In this document: piece after piece, positions 56,064-64,000 of the stretch | Layout of the letters: each line of letters opens with the position of its first letter | Numbering within the stretch: position 1 is the first letter of the stretch | Assembly (NCBI RefSeq): GCF_002899455.1 | Contig: NZ_PPFB01000001.1 | Span: forward strand, 1,240,001-1,304,000 | Direction: 5' to 3' | From: Streptomyces sp. DH-12 | Lineage (GTDB): Bacteria; Actinomycetota; Actinomycetes; Streptomycetales; Streptomycetaceae | DNA: 64,000 nt | Translations under genes and position numbers: made by a program | The notes under the pieces: model-generated | Databases searched by the model: none | What the model saw: only the letters and a program-made list of their open reading frames with translations | What the model was told of the DNA's origin: nothing

Positions 56064-57824
56064 TCAGAGGCCCCTGGTCACGACTCCCTGCGGCTCGCCG
56101 TTGACCGTCACCGCGGGGTCGGCCTCCACCACGCGCACGGACATGTCGATCGGTGCGGGGCGGGCGTCGGCCGTCTCGGCCGCCGAGAGGTGCCGGACGT
56201 GGGAGGATCCGTCGGCGAACGGGCGGACGGTATGGGCCAGAAGGCGGGTCAGCTCGTCGTCGAGGCCGTGCTGCAAGGGGGTGCCGTCGGGGCCGAAGGA
56301 GTCGATCTCACGCTCGGCGAGCACCACGCCGGTCCCCGCGTGGGTGGCGGTGAAGCGCAGGATGCCGCTCTCGTTGTAGCGGAACTTGATCTCGATCCTG
56401 TTCCGGCGGGTGTCCTGCTCGCGGGTCGGGAGTCTCACCTCGATGTTGGCCAGAGGGAAGGCGCGGTCACTGTCGGCCGGGTGGCCGACCTCGCCCTCGA
56501 TCACCGGCACGCGCACGAAGGAGGCACCTGGCGTGTCCGGGTAGAAGTTGGCCGATCCCTCCGCGGGGAGTGTGGCGTTGCGCCGGATGATGGCGCGGAA
56601 ACCCTTCTGTTCGCCCGCGCTCACGGCCGTGCCCAGGTCGTAGCTGGTCACCAGCGAGAAGTCGCTGTCGTCGCCGAGTTCGCCGTCGAGAGAGGCCGCG
56701 TAGATGGCCGCGCCCCGGGCGACGGCGGTCATGGGCCGGCACAGGCTGCTGTCGACGATGCGGTCGTGGCCGAGGAGCTCGCCCAGGGCGTGACGCACCT
56801 GAGGGATCTGCGAGGTGCCGCCGATCATCAGGACGGAGTCGATGTCGTCCGGGACGATGGCCAGGTCCTCCAGCGCCTGCCGGACCGGCTCCAGGGCGCG
56901 GGTGATGAGCGGGCCGATCGCCTCGGTGTACTCGGCCGCGGTGATCCTGACCTCGCGCTTCGAGACCGAGGGGGCGAGGCCGACCGGGAGGTCGAAAAAG
57001 AGCGCGCCGTCCATCGGCACGGACGACAGGGCGATCTTCGTCAGCTCGACCGACCGGCGCCACCGGCGTCGTTCGGCCTTGGTGAGCCGGTCCGCGGTCA
57101 GCCCGATCTTCTGTTGGATCAGCTGGGCCAGCGCGTTGTCGAATTCCAGGCCTCCAAGGGCGGTGATGCCGCGGGAGGTCTGCTCCTCGAAAAGGCCGTC
57201 GTCGTATTCCAGGACGGTGACGTCGATAGTGCCGCCGCCCCAGTCGAAGACGAGGAAACGGCCGGGGATCGGGACGTCGTGGGCGTACGAGATCGCAGCC
57301 GCGGTGGGCTCGTTGAGCAGGGCCCGGACCCGCACTCCGCCGAGCGCCGCCGCGGCGCGAGTGCGGTAGCGAGCGCCGCCCGTGGCCTTGGCGGGGACGG
57401 TGACGACCGCGTCGGAGAGGTCGAGCAGCTGAGCGGAGACGCCTTCCTTCATGCGGCTGAAGAGGGATGCGGCCGCGACGGTGCTGTGGAACTTCTCCGA
57501 GCCGACCCAGGCGTGGTGTTCCTCGAGCTGTGCCGCGATCTCGAGGCCGTCGACGTCGCCGTCCCTCTCGGCACCGGAGCGGGTGCCGAGCATGCGCTTC
57601 ACGGCGTCGAGCGGTTCGCTGGTGCCGGTCTTCGCCTCCCAGCCGAAGCAGAGGGTGCGCTGGAGGTCGCGGACGGACAGCACGGAGGGGAAGAGCTGCT
57701 CGAACTCCGACATCCGCCACTGGGCGGGCACGTTGTCGCCGTCAACCGGCAGCACCTCAACGGTATGCCCGTTCCAGTGGGCCACCACGGAGTTGCTGGT
57801 ACCGAAGTCGATGCCGAAGGTCAT
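56064..57824 (-). CDS. Hsp70-family protein (DnaK-like, short C-terminus)
   Basis: 586 residues. The actin-like ATPase has phosphate-1 FGIDFGTSNSVVAHW at residues 3-17, RALLNEPTAAAISYA near 175, phosphate-2 VFDWGGGTIDVTVLEY near 197 and adenosine motif VLMIGGTSQIPQVRHAL near 334. A substrate-binding beta domain follows (about 390-515: IIRRNATLPAEGSANFYP, then VIEGEVGH and NESGILRFTATH). The usual helical lid of about 100 residues is missing, replaced by a short acidic-basic tail. It is not the housekeeping dnaK and sits last in an operon with GrpE-like, J-like and helicase genes. Start ATG 57824 overlaps the upstream stop (ATGA). Confidence 0.9.
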   Translation of the reverse strand: MTFGIDFGTSNSVVAHWNGHTVEVLPVDGDNVPAQWRMSEFEQLFPSVLSVRDLQRTLCFGWEAKTGTSEPLDAVKRMLGTRSGAERDGDVDGLEIAAQLEEHHAWVGSEKFHSTVAAASLFSRMKEGVSAQLLDLSDAVVTVPAKATGGARYRTRAAAALGGVRVRALLNEPTAAAISYAHDVPIPGRFLVFDWGGGTIDVTVLEYDDGLFEEQTSRGITALGGLEFDNALAQLIQQKIGLTADRLTKAERRRWRRSVELTKIALSSVPMDGALFFDLPVGLAPSVSKREVRITAAEYTEAIGPLITRALEPVRQALEDLAIVPDDIDSVLMIGGTSQIPQVRHALGELLGHDRIVDSSLCRPMTAVARGAAIYAASLDGELGDDSDFSLVTSYDLGTAVSAGEQKGFRAIIRRNATLPAEGSANFYPDTPGASFVRVPVIEGEVGHPADSDRAFPLANIEVRLPTREQDTRRNRIEIKFRYNESGILRFTATHAGTGVVLAEREIDSFGPDGTPLQHGLDDELTRLLAHTVRPFADGSSHVRHLSAAETADARPAPIDMSVRVVEADPAVTVNGEPQGVVTRGL

Positions 57825-58717
57825 CGCGTTCCCCTTTGCTTCATCGGGCGGTCCCCCTTGCCTCCACGGTGGGGACGCGCCCCGCCGGTTGGCTGCTCGC
57901 TGCTTCTGTTCTGCTGCTTCTCGGGTTCTTGCCCCCGGTGATGACTCTTCCTCTGCTGGACAGGAGCCTTCTTCTCCGGCTGCTTCCTCCGCGCCTTGTC
58001 ATGGGTGGCTCTACGCCTTTGCCCAGGCGTCATTTCCCGGGGTGGCACCTTGGCAACGGCCCGCAGCCAACCGCGTTCGACAAGCTTCCCGGACTCCTTG
58101 TCGATATAGGCGGGTGCGATGAGTTCGAAGGTGACCGGGCCCTTCTTCATCACACCGGGCTGGTCTTCCACGACGTTGAACAGCGACTGATCACCGGTAT
58201 CGCCGACAACTCGCAGGCCGGCCTTCGCCGTCTCGTCCTCCAGACGGGTCAGCACTACCTGCAGGGTCTTGGCGTCCAGCGCCTGCCTGTGCAGAACGGC
58301 CAGCTGAGCCAGGTGCATCTGGCGTGTGCGGATACTTTCCAGTACACCCTTGCGCACGGCTTCGGTGAACTGGGGAAGCACTCGGCGCATCAGCTCGGTG
58401 CGGAAGGCAGCGACCAGATCGGCTCCGGTTTCCTTGTCGGCCAGAGCGGCACCCAGCTTACCCGTCGCCACCTCCAGCTCCTTCTCCACCACGGGCAGAA
58501 GCGTTTCGTTGACCGACTTCAGGATCGCGGCCGCGTCCAGAGTCCCGGGAGCGAGTTCGGGAATGCCACTGTCGACGTGCCTCCACGGCTTTCTCTCCGC
58601 AGCCCTGGCTTCGCCAAGGCTCCGTACACTCCCATCCGTCGATTCATGTTCCTGGTTCTGCCGGGATCCGTCACGGTGGCCAGAACCACTGTCGCCTTTA
58701 CCGGCTCCGTTGCTCAC
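57821..58717 (-). CDS. GrpE-like co-chaperone candidate
   Basis: 298 residues. The middle helical part (about 65-150, VNETLLPVVEKELEVATGKL and RRVLPQFTEAVRKGVLESIR) is followed by a short beta-rich segment (about 160-215: LRVVGDTGDQSLFNVVEDQPG, then FELIAPAYIDKES and ERGWLRAVAKV) that has the order of a GrpE head: G-x-x-F/DP-type turn, valine strand, P-x-Y, then R-x-A-x-V. The last 80 residues are a basic, Lys/Arg/Gln-rich tail that could bind nucleic acid. Similarity is weak and inferred mainly from layout and from its place directly before an Hsp70 gene; both ends overlap neighbours by four bases. Confidence 0.55.
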   Translation of the reverse strand: MSNGAGKGDSGSGHRDGSRQNQEHESTDGSVRSLGEARAAERKPWRHVDSGIPELAPGTLDAAAILKSVNETLLPVVEKELEVATGKLGAALADKETGADLVAAFRTELMRRVLPQFTEAVRKGVLESIRTRQMHLAQLAVLHRQALDAKTLQVVLTRLEDETAKAGLRVVGDTGDQSLFNVVEDQPGVMKKGPVTFELIAPAYIDKESGKLVERGWLRAVAKVPPREMTPGQRRRATHDKARRKQPEKKAPVQQRKSHHRGQEPEKQQNRSSEQPTGGARPHRGGKGDRPMKQRGTR

Positions 58718-60456
58718 GATGTGCTGCTCTCTGGGTCTTCAAGGGCTGCGGTGTCTTCGGCAGCCGGGGAAAGGCGTTCTGTCGCCCTGGTGATTATTTC
58801 CCGGGCCGCCTCGGTGCGGGACCACGCGCGGTCACTGTCCGTGGGGGGCTCGGTGAGCCTTGGCAGAGGCTCGGGCGGGAGTTCCAGCTGGTGGCTCGTG
58901 CCGGTGGGATCCTCCCAGCGGTGCGGGACGAGCGGGACGGCGAACCTGAGTACTTCTTGCCGTTCGCGCTCGGCTTTCTCGATCATGTCCTTGGCACGGT
59001 TGATCTGGACACGGCCGCCGTCGTCAAGCTCCTTTCGCAAAGCTCGCCAGGCCTTCTTCCAGACGTTCGCCCCGTCCGGCACGCCGAGCACCAGATAGGG
59101 GTTGAGTGGCTGGTCGCGTTCCCCGTGAGATCGGTCCTCCAGGAAGCTCCGGTTCTTCCGCAGCATGGCCACGGCGCCTCCGCCGAGCTGGTCCCTCACC
59201 GGGGGACGGCCTTCGGCATCCTGCTCCAGGAGCCCGAGGGACTCCGCGGCCTCCTGGTCGGCGCGCAGGTAGGCCTGGACGTTCCGGGCTTCCCAGCGCA
59301 CCGGCTGCGAGTGGTGCCGGAGCCTTTCGGCCAAGGTGAGCGCCGCCCTCCTCCGCTGCCCCGCCGTCTCGTCGTCTCCGTGGAGGAGTGCGCGGTGCAT
59401 CTGCCGCACGGCCCTGATCAAGGCCCGCACGCCGATCCAGCCGTTGAACCTCTTGTTGTGCGCGCTGCGCACGCCGGGGTGGATCCGCTCCAGGAGGACC
59501 CACAGCCGCTCGTCGGCGAGGAGGTCGTCCGGGACCTCTCCGGTCCGCCGCACCTCGCGCAGCGCGTCTAGGAGCTTCCGCGTCGGCGGCAGGAGGTCGG
59601 ACCACTCCTCGTCGACGGCCTTGGCGTCGTGGGCCTGCAGCCTCACCAGCAGGCGCCAGTCCTGCGGCCAGTCACGGCCGGGCTCGGCTCCCGGGCCGGC
59701 CTCCCGGCGTTCCCGTTCCAGGGTCCAGGCCAGCAGGTCCATCTCCTCGTCGGTGAGGGACGCCGGGTCCAGACGGGCGCGGAAGTAGGCGGCACGGGAG
59801 GTGTCGTCGCGTTCGGGGACCGCGCCGATCCACTCCTCGTCGATGTAGTCGTCGAGGAGCGGCCGGGGAAGCTTCGCCAGGAGCGCCCTCTGCCGGGGGG
59901 CCGGCAGGTTGATCTCCATCAGGCGGCGGTCGTCCTGGTAGATCTGCCACATGCTGCCCGGCTCCCCCAGGAGCGGCAGGGGCTTGTCCTCCAACAGGGC
60001 GCGGGCGCGGTCGTCGAGCCGGCCGTCGAGGACGTCAAGCCCGTGGTCCTGTGCCATGACGAGCAGGGAGACGCCCTCGACCGGGTCGCCCTGCCGGGAC
60101 GCCGCACCGGCCGCGGCCTGCGCCAGCTTCTGCGCGGAAAGCGTCCCGGTCTCCGCCTTCAACGCGTCGGGCAGCACGATTTCGGCGAAGGAGCGGGCTC
60201 GTTCCCAGGTCTCCCGGTCGGTAAATCCTTCCGGAACCGGCTGGGGCATGGCCGGTTCAAGCTCTGGCTGCTTCTGCGGCGGAACTACCGGAGCAGGGCC
60301 GCCGGTGGCTTCCGCGACCTGCGAGGCTTCCTCAGAGGGCTGGCCCTGGACACGGGCCTGGCGGAGGGCTAGGCGGCGGGCGATCTCGCGTTGCAGCAGC
60401 TCCTCCCTATGGGCCTGCTCGTCCTGACCCGCTCCCAGCGGGATTCCTGCTGTCAT
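58714..60456 (-). CDS. Large helical protein with C-terminal J-domain-like module
   Basis: 580 residues. N-terminus is Gln/Pro-rich to about 75; the central part (80-440) is helical and acidic, unrecognised (RLDPASLTDEEMDLLAWTL, WIGVRALIRAVRQMHRALL). At about 450-500, NPYLVLGVPDGANVWKKAWR matches the helix I-II start of a J domain (Y-x-x-LG-x), followed by RALRKEL, but the HPD tripeptide is absent; DDGGRV-INRAKDMIEKAERER stands there. J-like recruitment of the neighbouring Hsp70, by a non-canonical contact, is inferred. Overlaps both neighbours by one and four bases. Could instead be an unrelated adaptor. Confidence 0.6.
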   Translation of the reverse strand: MTAGIPLGAGQDEQAHREELLQREIARRLALRQARVQGQPSEEASQVAEATGGPAPVVPPQKQPELEPAMPQPVPEGFTDRETWERARSFAEIVLPDALKAETGTLSAQKLAQAAAGAASRQGDPVEGVSLLVMAQDHGLDVLDGRLDDRARALLEDKPLPLLGEPGSMWQIYQDDRRLMEINLPAPRQRALLAKLPRPLLDDYIDEEWIGAVPERDDTSRAAYFRARLDPASLTDEEMDLLAWTLERERREAGPGAEPGRDWPQDWRLLVRLQAHDAKAVDEEWSDLLPPTRKLLDALREVRRTGEVPDDLLADERLWVLLERIHPGVRSAHNKRFNGWIGVRALIRAVRQMHRALLHGDDETAGQRRRAALTLAERLRHHSQPVRWEARNVQAYLRADQEAAESLGLLEQDAEGRPPVRDQLGGGAVAMLRKNRSFLEDRSHGERDQPLNPYLVLGVPDGANVWKKAWRALRKELDDGGRVQINRAKDMIEKAERERQEVLRFAVPLVPHRWEDPTGTSHQLELPPEPLPRLTEPPTDSDRAWSRTEAAREIITRATERLSPAAEDTAALEDPESSTS

Positions 60457-63400
60457 CAGAGCTCCTCCGCGAAGGTGTGCACCTGCTCGATCACCGCGGC
60501 AGGGGTCCGGTCCAGGCCGTAGGAGTCGGCGAAGGCGATCCTGTCGGCGAGGCCTCCGGCACGGACCTCATGGCGCAGTGCCCGGAGCCGTTCGTTCCCG
60601 CACTCCTCGGTGGCGGACTCCAGCGGATGCTTGACGGCGACCGCGACGGGCTCGCCGGTGAAGTCCGAGGTGAAGAGCGCCACCGGTCCGGCGGTGGTCT
60701 CCTTCAGGGTGACGTTGGGCTCCTCTTCCGCCCAGCCCTTGAGCAGGACCGCGTGTTCCTCCGGGTCGATCCGCAGTGTCCGGCCGCGCAGGGCGTCGTT
60801 CAGGTCGCGGGCGAGCCGCCAGTCGTACAGCGGGTGGAGGCGCATGTTGGAGTAGTCGCGCAGGCAGGCGTAGCAGGAGCTGCGGCAGTTCCGCGCGTGG
60901 TGGTCGGCCTCCAGGTCGTGCACGTACCGGTCGACCGCCTGGAGGAACTCCTCGATGTGTTCCTCCGAGCCGAGGTGGGTGCTGAAGCCCGCTCCGTTGT
61001 CGAGGCTGTCCGCCAGGTAGGCCATGACGGGGGCGGCCACCGGGGCGTCCGAGCCGTGGATGCCGCTGAGGAGTTCCTCCGGCTGCACGTCCAGGTGCGG
61101 GGCGGCGGCACGGCGCAGCAGGGCCGCCAGCGAGTACCAGGCCGCGCGCCGGCCGTGGTAGGCCTCGGGGAAGCCGTCGATCTGCTGGGACCTCGAGATG
61201 TCGAAGCGCAGGACCCGGCTCGTGTCGAGGGCGTCCTTGGCTCCGATGAAGAGCATGTCGGTGTGCTGGGTGGCTCCGAGGGCGATCTCCAGGTCGGCCT
61301 CCGCCCTGGGATTGTCCAGAGCGAGGTATCCGCGCCACGGGCCGGTGTTCTTGGTGAACCGGAAGAGTTTCCCAGCGTTGGTGTTGACGATGTAGCGGTC
61401 GCCGCTGCCGGTGTGGACGACCATCCAGTCGTCGGCGGCGCGGGGGATGCGCGGGGCGGTCTTCTCCAGGTCGGTGGCGGTCCGTGCGCTGGTGGCGTTG
61501 GAGCCGAGTTCCCGGTAGCCGTCGTAGTCCCGTGCTTCGCGGGCGGCCCGGAAGCCCGCGGGCTCCCGGAAGGGAACGGCCTTGTAGTACTTGCTCTCCG
61601 CTCCGCAGGCGGGGCAGGTGCCGGCGCTGCCGGTCTCCGGGTCGACGGCGGCCTGCGGGTCCACGTGGGAGCAGATCCGGCACATGGCGACCAACTGCTC
61701 CGGTCCGAACGGGTCCTCGGCGGCGTGCACGCCGCGACCGCTCGGGACGAGGGAGACCACCCCGTTGGAGCGGAGCAGACGGCCGTCCTGCGGGGTTTCG
61801 CTGCCCGGTGCGAACTTGCTGAGGGCGACGGCCAGGTCGCGGTTGACGGAGTCGGCCGGCGGCCAGGGGAAGGTCTTCTGCGGGATGCTCCGGTAGAGGA
61901 GGCGGGAGCGGGTCGGGAAGCCGAACATGGGCAGGAGACCCGCCTCCGCCAGACGCTGGCTGAGGTCGGGGTGGCCGACCGTCCGGACTGCCACCTCGTC
62001 GACCTGGTCGAGGAGTTCGTCGACGGCGGCCACCGGGTCGACGGCGGCGATGCTCTCCGGCGTTCCGGTCTGGAGTGCGGTGGCAGCGGCTCTGACGCGG
62101 TCCGGGTGCTCGGCGATCCAGCGGCGGACGGCGCCGCGGTGCACCGGCCAGTCGGCGGCGAGGCCGAATTGTCCGTGGACGTTGCTCGTCATGTCCGGCC
62201 CCTTCCGGCGGTCCTCCGGCTGCAGGAGTGTGAAGGCCTGGCGCAGGACCTCTCCCAGCAGGACCCGCCGGAAGACGGAGACCATGCCGAGGACCAGGTA
62301 GGGCGGCGGAGTGGGGTCGTTGGTGATGGCTTCCGGGCGCGCGAAGTAGTGCTCGTCGTGACTGCGGCCGCGGCAGACGGTGAGGGCCACGGCGACCGGG
62401 CTGTTGCGCCGGCCCGCACGCCCCACCCGCTGCTGGTAGTTGAAGCGGGTGGGCGGCATGTTGGCCATGATCACGGTGTTGAGCGGGCCGATGTCGACAC
62501 CGGCCTCCATGGTCGTGGTCACGGAGAGCAGTTCCAGGCCGTCCGCCTGCGGGATGTCGTCGTCGCCGAGGAAGACGTCCTGGAACAGGCTCTGCCGTCG
62601 CTGGGCCTCCAACCGGTCCGTCTGACCGGTCAGTTCCGCGGTGCGCAGGGGGAAGTCACCGGTGCGGTGGGCGGCCTTCCACGCGTAGTAGTCGTCCTCG
62701 AGGACTCCGCTGTACTGCTGGGGCACGGCAGGCAGCGGAGTCAGGCACTTGGTGCACAGTCCCGCGCCCGGGTGGAGGTGCGGCCGGTGGCAGGAAGGGC
62801 ATGTCCAGGTCTTGTTCTCACCGGGGCGGAGCGCCACCTTCTCCGGCTTGATGACGTAGTCGACCACGGCGTCCCTCCAGACGCCGAGCACCCGGTCCTC
62901 GATCGTCCGCACATCGGTGCCCTGGCGTTCGGCGACCTGCTTCCAGAAACGCTTCAGAGGAGCGGGCGGCCTCTGCAGGGAGCCACGTATCCGGGTGAAG
63001 CGCCGCATCAGGCCGAGGATGCGCAGGCTGGCACGCGCCACGGCCTGGTCGCTGTCCGGGCCGATGTCCAGGGGCGAGCGGTCGTCGCGCAGGCAGAGCC
63101 AGCCGAGTCCGAGCGACTCGAAGTCACGGCCGCCGCTCGAGAAGAGGCTTCCGATGGTCTCCAGGCGGAGGCGGGAGCGGAGGCGGTGGAGCAGTTCCTC
63201 CTGTGCCTGGGTGTCCACCACCGCCTCCCGGTCCCGCTCCCAGTGGTAGAGCGCGGTCCAGGGCTGTCCGGCCGAGGTCTGCTGGAGCGAGGCCGCGGGA
63301 CCGGCGGGGTTGGTGCCGTACGTCAGCAGCATGCCTTCGAGGTCGGAGGCGAGGTCGTCCAGCGAGGGCAGTTCGGAGAACTTCCGTTCCAGGTCGGGCA

Positions 63401-64000
63401 GGAGTTCCGGTTCCGCGTCGAGGTCGTCGGCGAGGATCGCCTTCAGGCGCCCCCAGTCCGCCGGGTCGCGGTCCCGCAGCCGTTCCATGGCGGCACGGGC
63501 ACCCGTACGGTCGGCGGATTCCCCGGCGTAGTGGGCCTTCACCAACCGGAGGTCTCCGAACGGATCCCCCTGGGTCTCGACGGCCTTGGCGCTGAGCAGG
63601 CGGAGGAGGTCCTGGTAGTGGCGCAGGGCGAGACCGCTGGCGAGTTCGGAGGCGTCGTCACGGCTGTCGGAGAAGGCGATCGCCTTGCGCCGGCCGTCGG
63701 GGAGGTGGCCGAGGGCCTCGGTCACCAGCACCTGGTTGATCTTGTAGAAACCGGTGCGCATCCGCCGGACCGGCGCGTTGCGCAGCCGGTCGGGGGACTC
63801 CAGCGGGATGAAACGGCCGTCCCTGTCGTGCTTGATCTCCCAGTCGTCGCCGCAGGCGGGGCAGCGGGTGGGGAAGGCCTGGAGCCGGGCCGGGTCGTGG
63901 GCCGGCTTCTTGCTCTCCTTGTCCAGGGGCACGGAGATGTGGAACGACCATCCGGTGTGCTGGACGTCCCGGTTCTCCAGACGGCCGGTGGCGGGCTGGT
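60456..64000 (-). CDS. Large DUF1998-containing SF2 helicase (5' end outside window)
   Basis: At least 1181 residues; the frame is open at the right edge, so the DEAD/DEAH motor part is outside. Visible: RKAIAFSDSRDDASELASGL, the helicase C-terminal lobe with ELLSVTTTMEAGVDIGPLN and motif VI RFNYQQRVGRAGRRNSP, zinc clusters CPACGDDW, CPSCHRPH/CTKC and CRICSHVD/CPAC, and the DUF1998 end with CRSSCYACLRDYSNMRLHP. DUF1998 helicases occur in defence systems such as DISARM and Druantia. The GTG/ATG-like VPLDKE at 63932 is internal, since coding continues (NRDVQHTGWSFHIS). Its stop overlaps the J-like gene start. Likely first or second gene of the chaperone operon. Confidence 0.88.
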   Translation of the reverse strand, partial: QPATGRLENRDVQHTGWSFHISVPLDKESKKPAHDPARLQAFPTRCPACGDDWEIKHDRDGRFIPLESPDRLRNAPVRRMRTGFYKINQVLVTEALGHLPDGRRKAIAFSDSRDDASELASGLALRHYQDLLRLLSAKAVETQGDPFGDLRLVKAHYAGESADRTGARAAMERLRDRDPADWGRLKAILADDLDAEPELLPDLERKFSELPSLDDLASDLEGMLLTYGTNPAGPAASLQQTSAGQPWTALYHWERDREAVVDTQAQEELLHRLRSRLRLETIGSLFSSGGRDFESLGLGWLCLRDDRSPLDIGPDSDQAVARASLRILGLMRRFTRIRGSLQRPPAPLKRFWKQVAERQGTDVRTIEDRVLGVWRDAVVDYVIKPEKVALRPGENKTWTCPSCHRPHLHPGAGLCTKCLTPLPAVPQQYSGVLEDDYYAWKAAHRTGDFPLRTAELTGQTDRLEAQRRQSLFQDVFLGDDDIPQADGLELLSVTTTMEAGVDIGPLNTVIMANMPPTRFNYQQRVGRAGRRNSPVAVALTVCRGRSHDEHYFARPEAITNDPTPPPYLVLGMVSVFRRVLLGEVLRQAFTLLQPEDRRKGPDMTSNVHGQFGLAADWPVHRGAVRRWIAEHPDRVRAAATALQTGTPESIAAVDPVAAVDELLDQVDEVAVRTVGHPDLSQRLAEAGLLPMFGFPTRSRLLYRSIPQKTFPWPPADSVNRDLAVALSKFAPGSETPQDGRLLRSNGVVSLVPSGRGVHAAEDPFGPEQLVAMCRICSHVDPQAAVDPETGSAGTCPACGAESKYYKAVPFREPAGFRAAREARDYDGYRELGSNATSARTATDLEKTAPRIPRAADDWMVVHTGSGDRYIVNTNAGKLFRFTKNTGPWRGYLALDNPRAEADLEIALGATQHTDMLFIGAKDALDTSRVLRFDISRSQQIDGFPEAYHGRRAAWYSLAALLRRAAAPHLDVQPEELLSGIHGSDAPVAAPVMAYLADSLDNGAGFSTHLGSEEHIEEFLQAVDRYVHDLEADHHARNCRSSCYACLRDYSNMRLHPLYDWRLARDLNDALRGRTLRIDPEEHAVLLKGWAEEEPNVTLKETTAGPVALFTSDFTGEPVAVAVKHPLESATEECGNERLRALRHEVRAGGLADRIAFADSYGLDRTPAAVIEQVHTFAEEL

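Overview
The window is high-GC DNA with strongly GC-biased third codon positions, GTG and TTG starts, dense ATGA/GTGA overlaps and typical actinomycete families (OpcA, the 294-residue 6-phosphogluconate dehydrogenase, F420/PPOX oxidoreductase, MmyB-type XRE regulator, GH81 glucanase). Everything points to a Streptomyces chromosome. From memory, the gene order zwf-opcA-pgi-gnd, then a GTP cyclohydrolase II paralogue cluster, then an EF-G paralogue, resembles the S. coelicolor SCO6661 to SCO6589 interval; this was not checked.

Layout. 1-4.5 kb: 3' end of a pentose-phosphate/glycolysis operon (zwf, opcA, pgi, gnd, histidine phosphatase) closed by a strong hairpin. 4.8-9.0 kb: short UvrA-like ATPase, PPOX-type oxidoreductase, beta-lactamase-fold serine hydrolase. 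9.1-16.4 kb: a cluster of a GTP cyclohydrolase II paralogue with Met at the position that sets product specificity, a creatininase-family amidohydrolase, a PTPS homologue that has lost its zinc/catalytic residues, GT4 glycosyltransferase, methyltransferase, lysylphosphatidylglycerol-synthase-like membrane protein, alcohol-dehydrogenase-like protein and a CDP-alcohol phosphatidyltransferase: apparently an uncharacterised pathway from GTP to a membrane-associated product. 18-23.5 kb: choline import and oxidation to glycine betaine. 24.2-27.1 kb: a large membrane protein with a periplasmic-binding-protein-like outer domain. 27.8-42.1 kb: mostly stand-alone genes (YceI, FMN reductase-GNAT fusion with divergent MarR, M23 peptidase, GH81 glucanase with a LacI-type operator, an IS5-type remnant and decayed genes, erythromycin-esterase-like enzyme with a tandem-MerR regulator, two secreted hydrolases).

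42.4-49.9 kb: a five-gene operon equivalent to E. coli yehLMPQ (SWIM-like protein, helical partner, vWA protein, MoxR AAA+ ATPase, DUF5682 protein), of the MoxR-vWA type linked to protein-complex remodelling or biological conflict. 50-56 kb: hemerythrin/XRE pair, small tautomerase, EF-G paralogue and an MHS-type transporter.

56.1-64 kb (running off the right edge): a tightly overlapping minus-strand operon of a large SF2 helicase with DUF1998, a protein with a J-domain-like C-terminus, a GrpE-like protein and a lid-less Hsp70. A dedicated Hsp70-J-GrpE triad coupled to a DUF1998 helicase looks like an undescribed nucleic-acid surveillance or phage-defence system and is the best candidate for novelty. 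The pterin-like cluster at 9-16 kb is the second.
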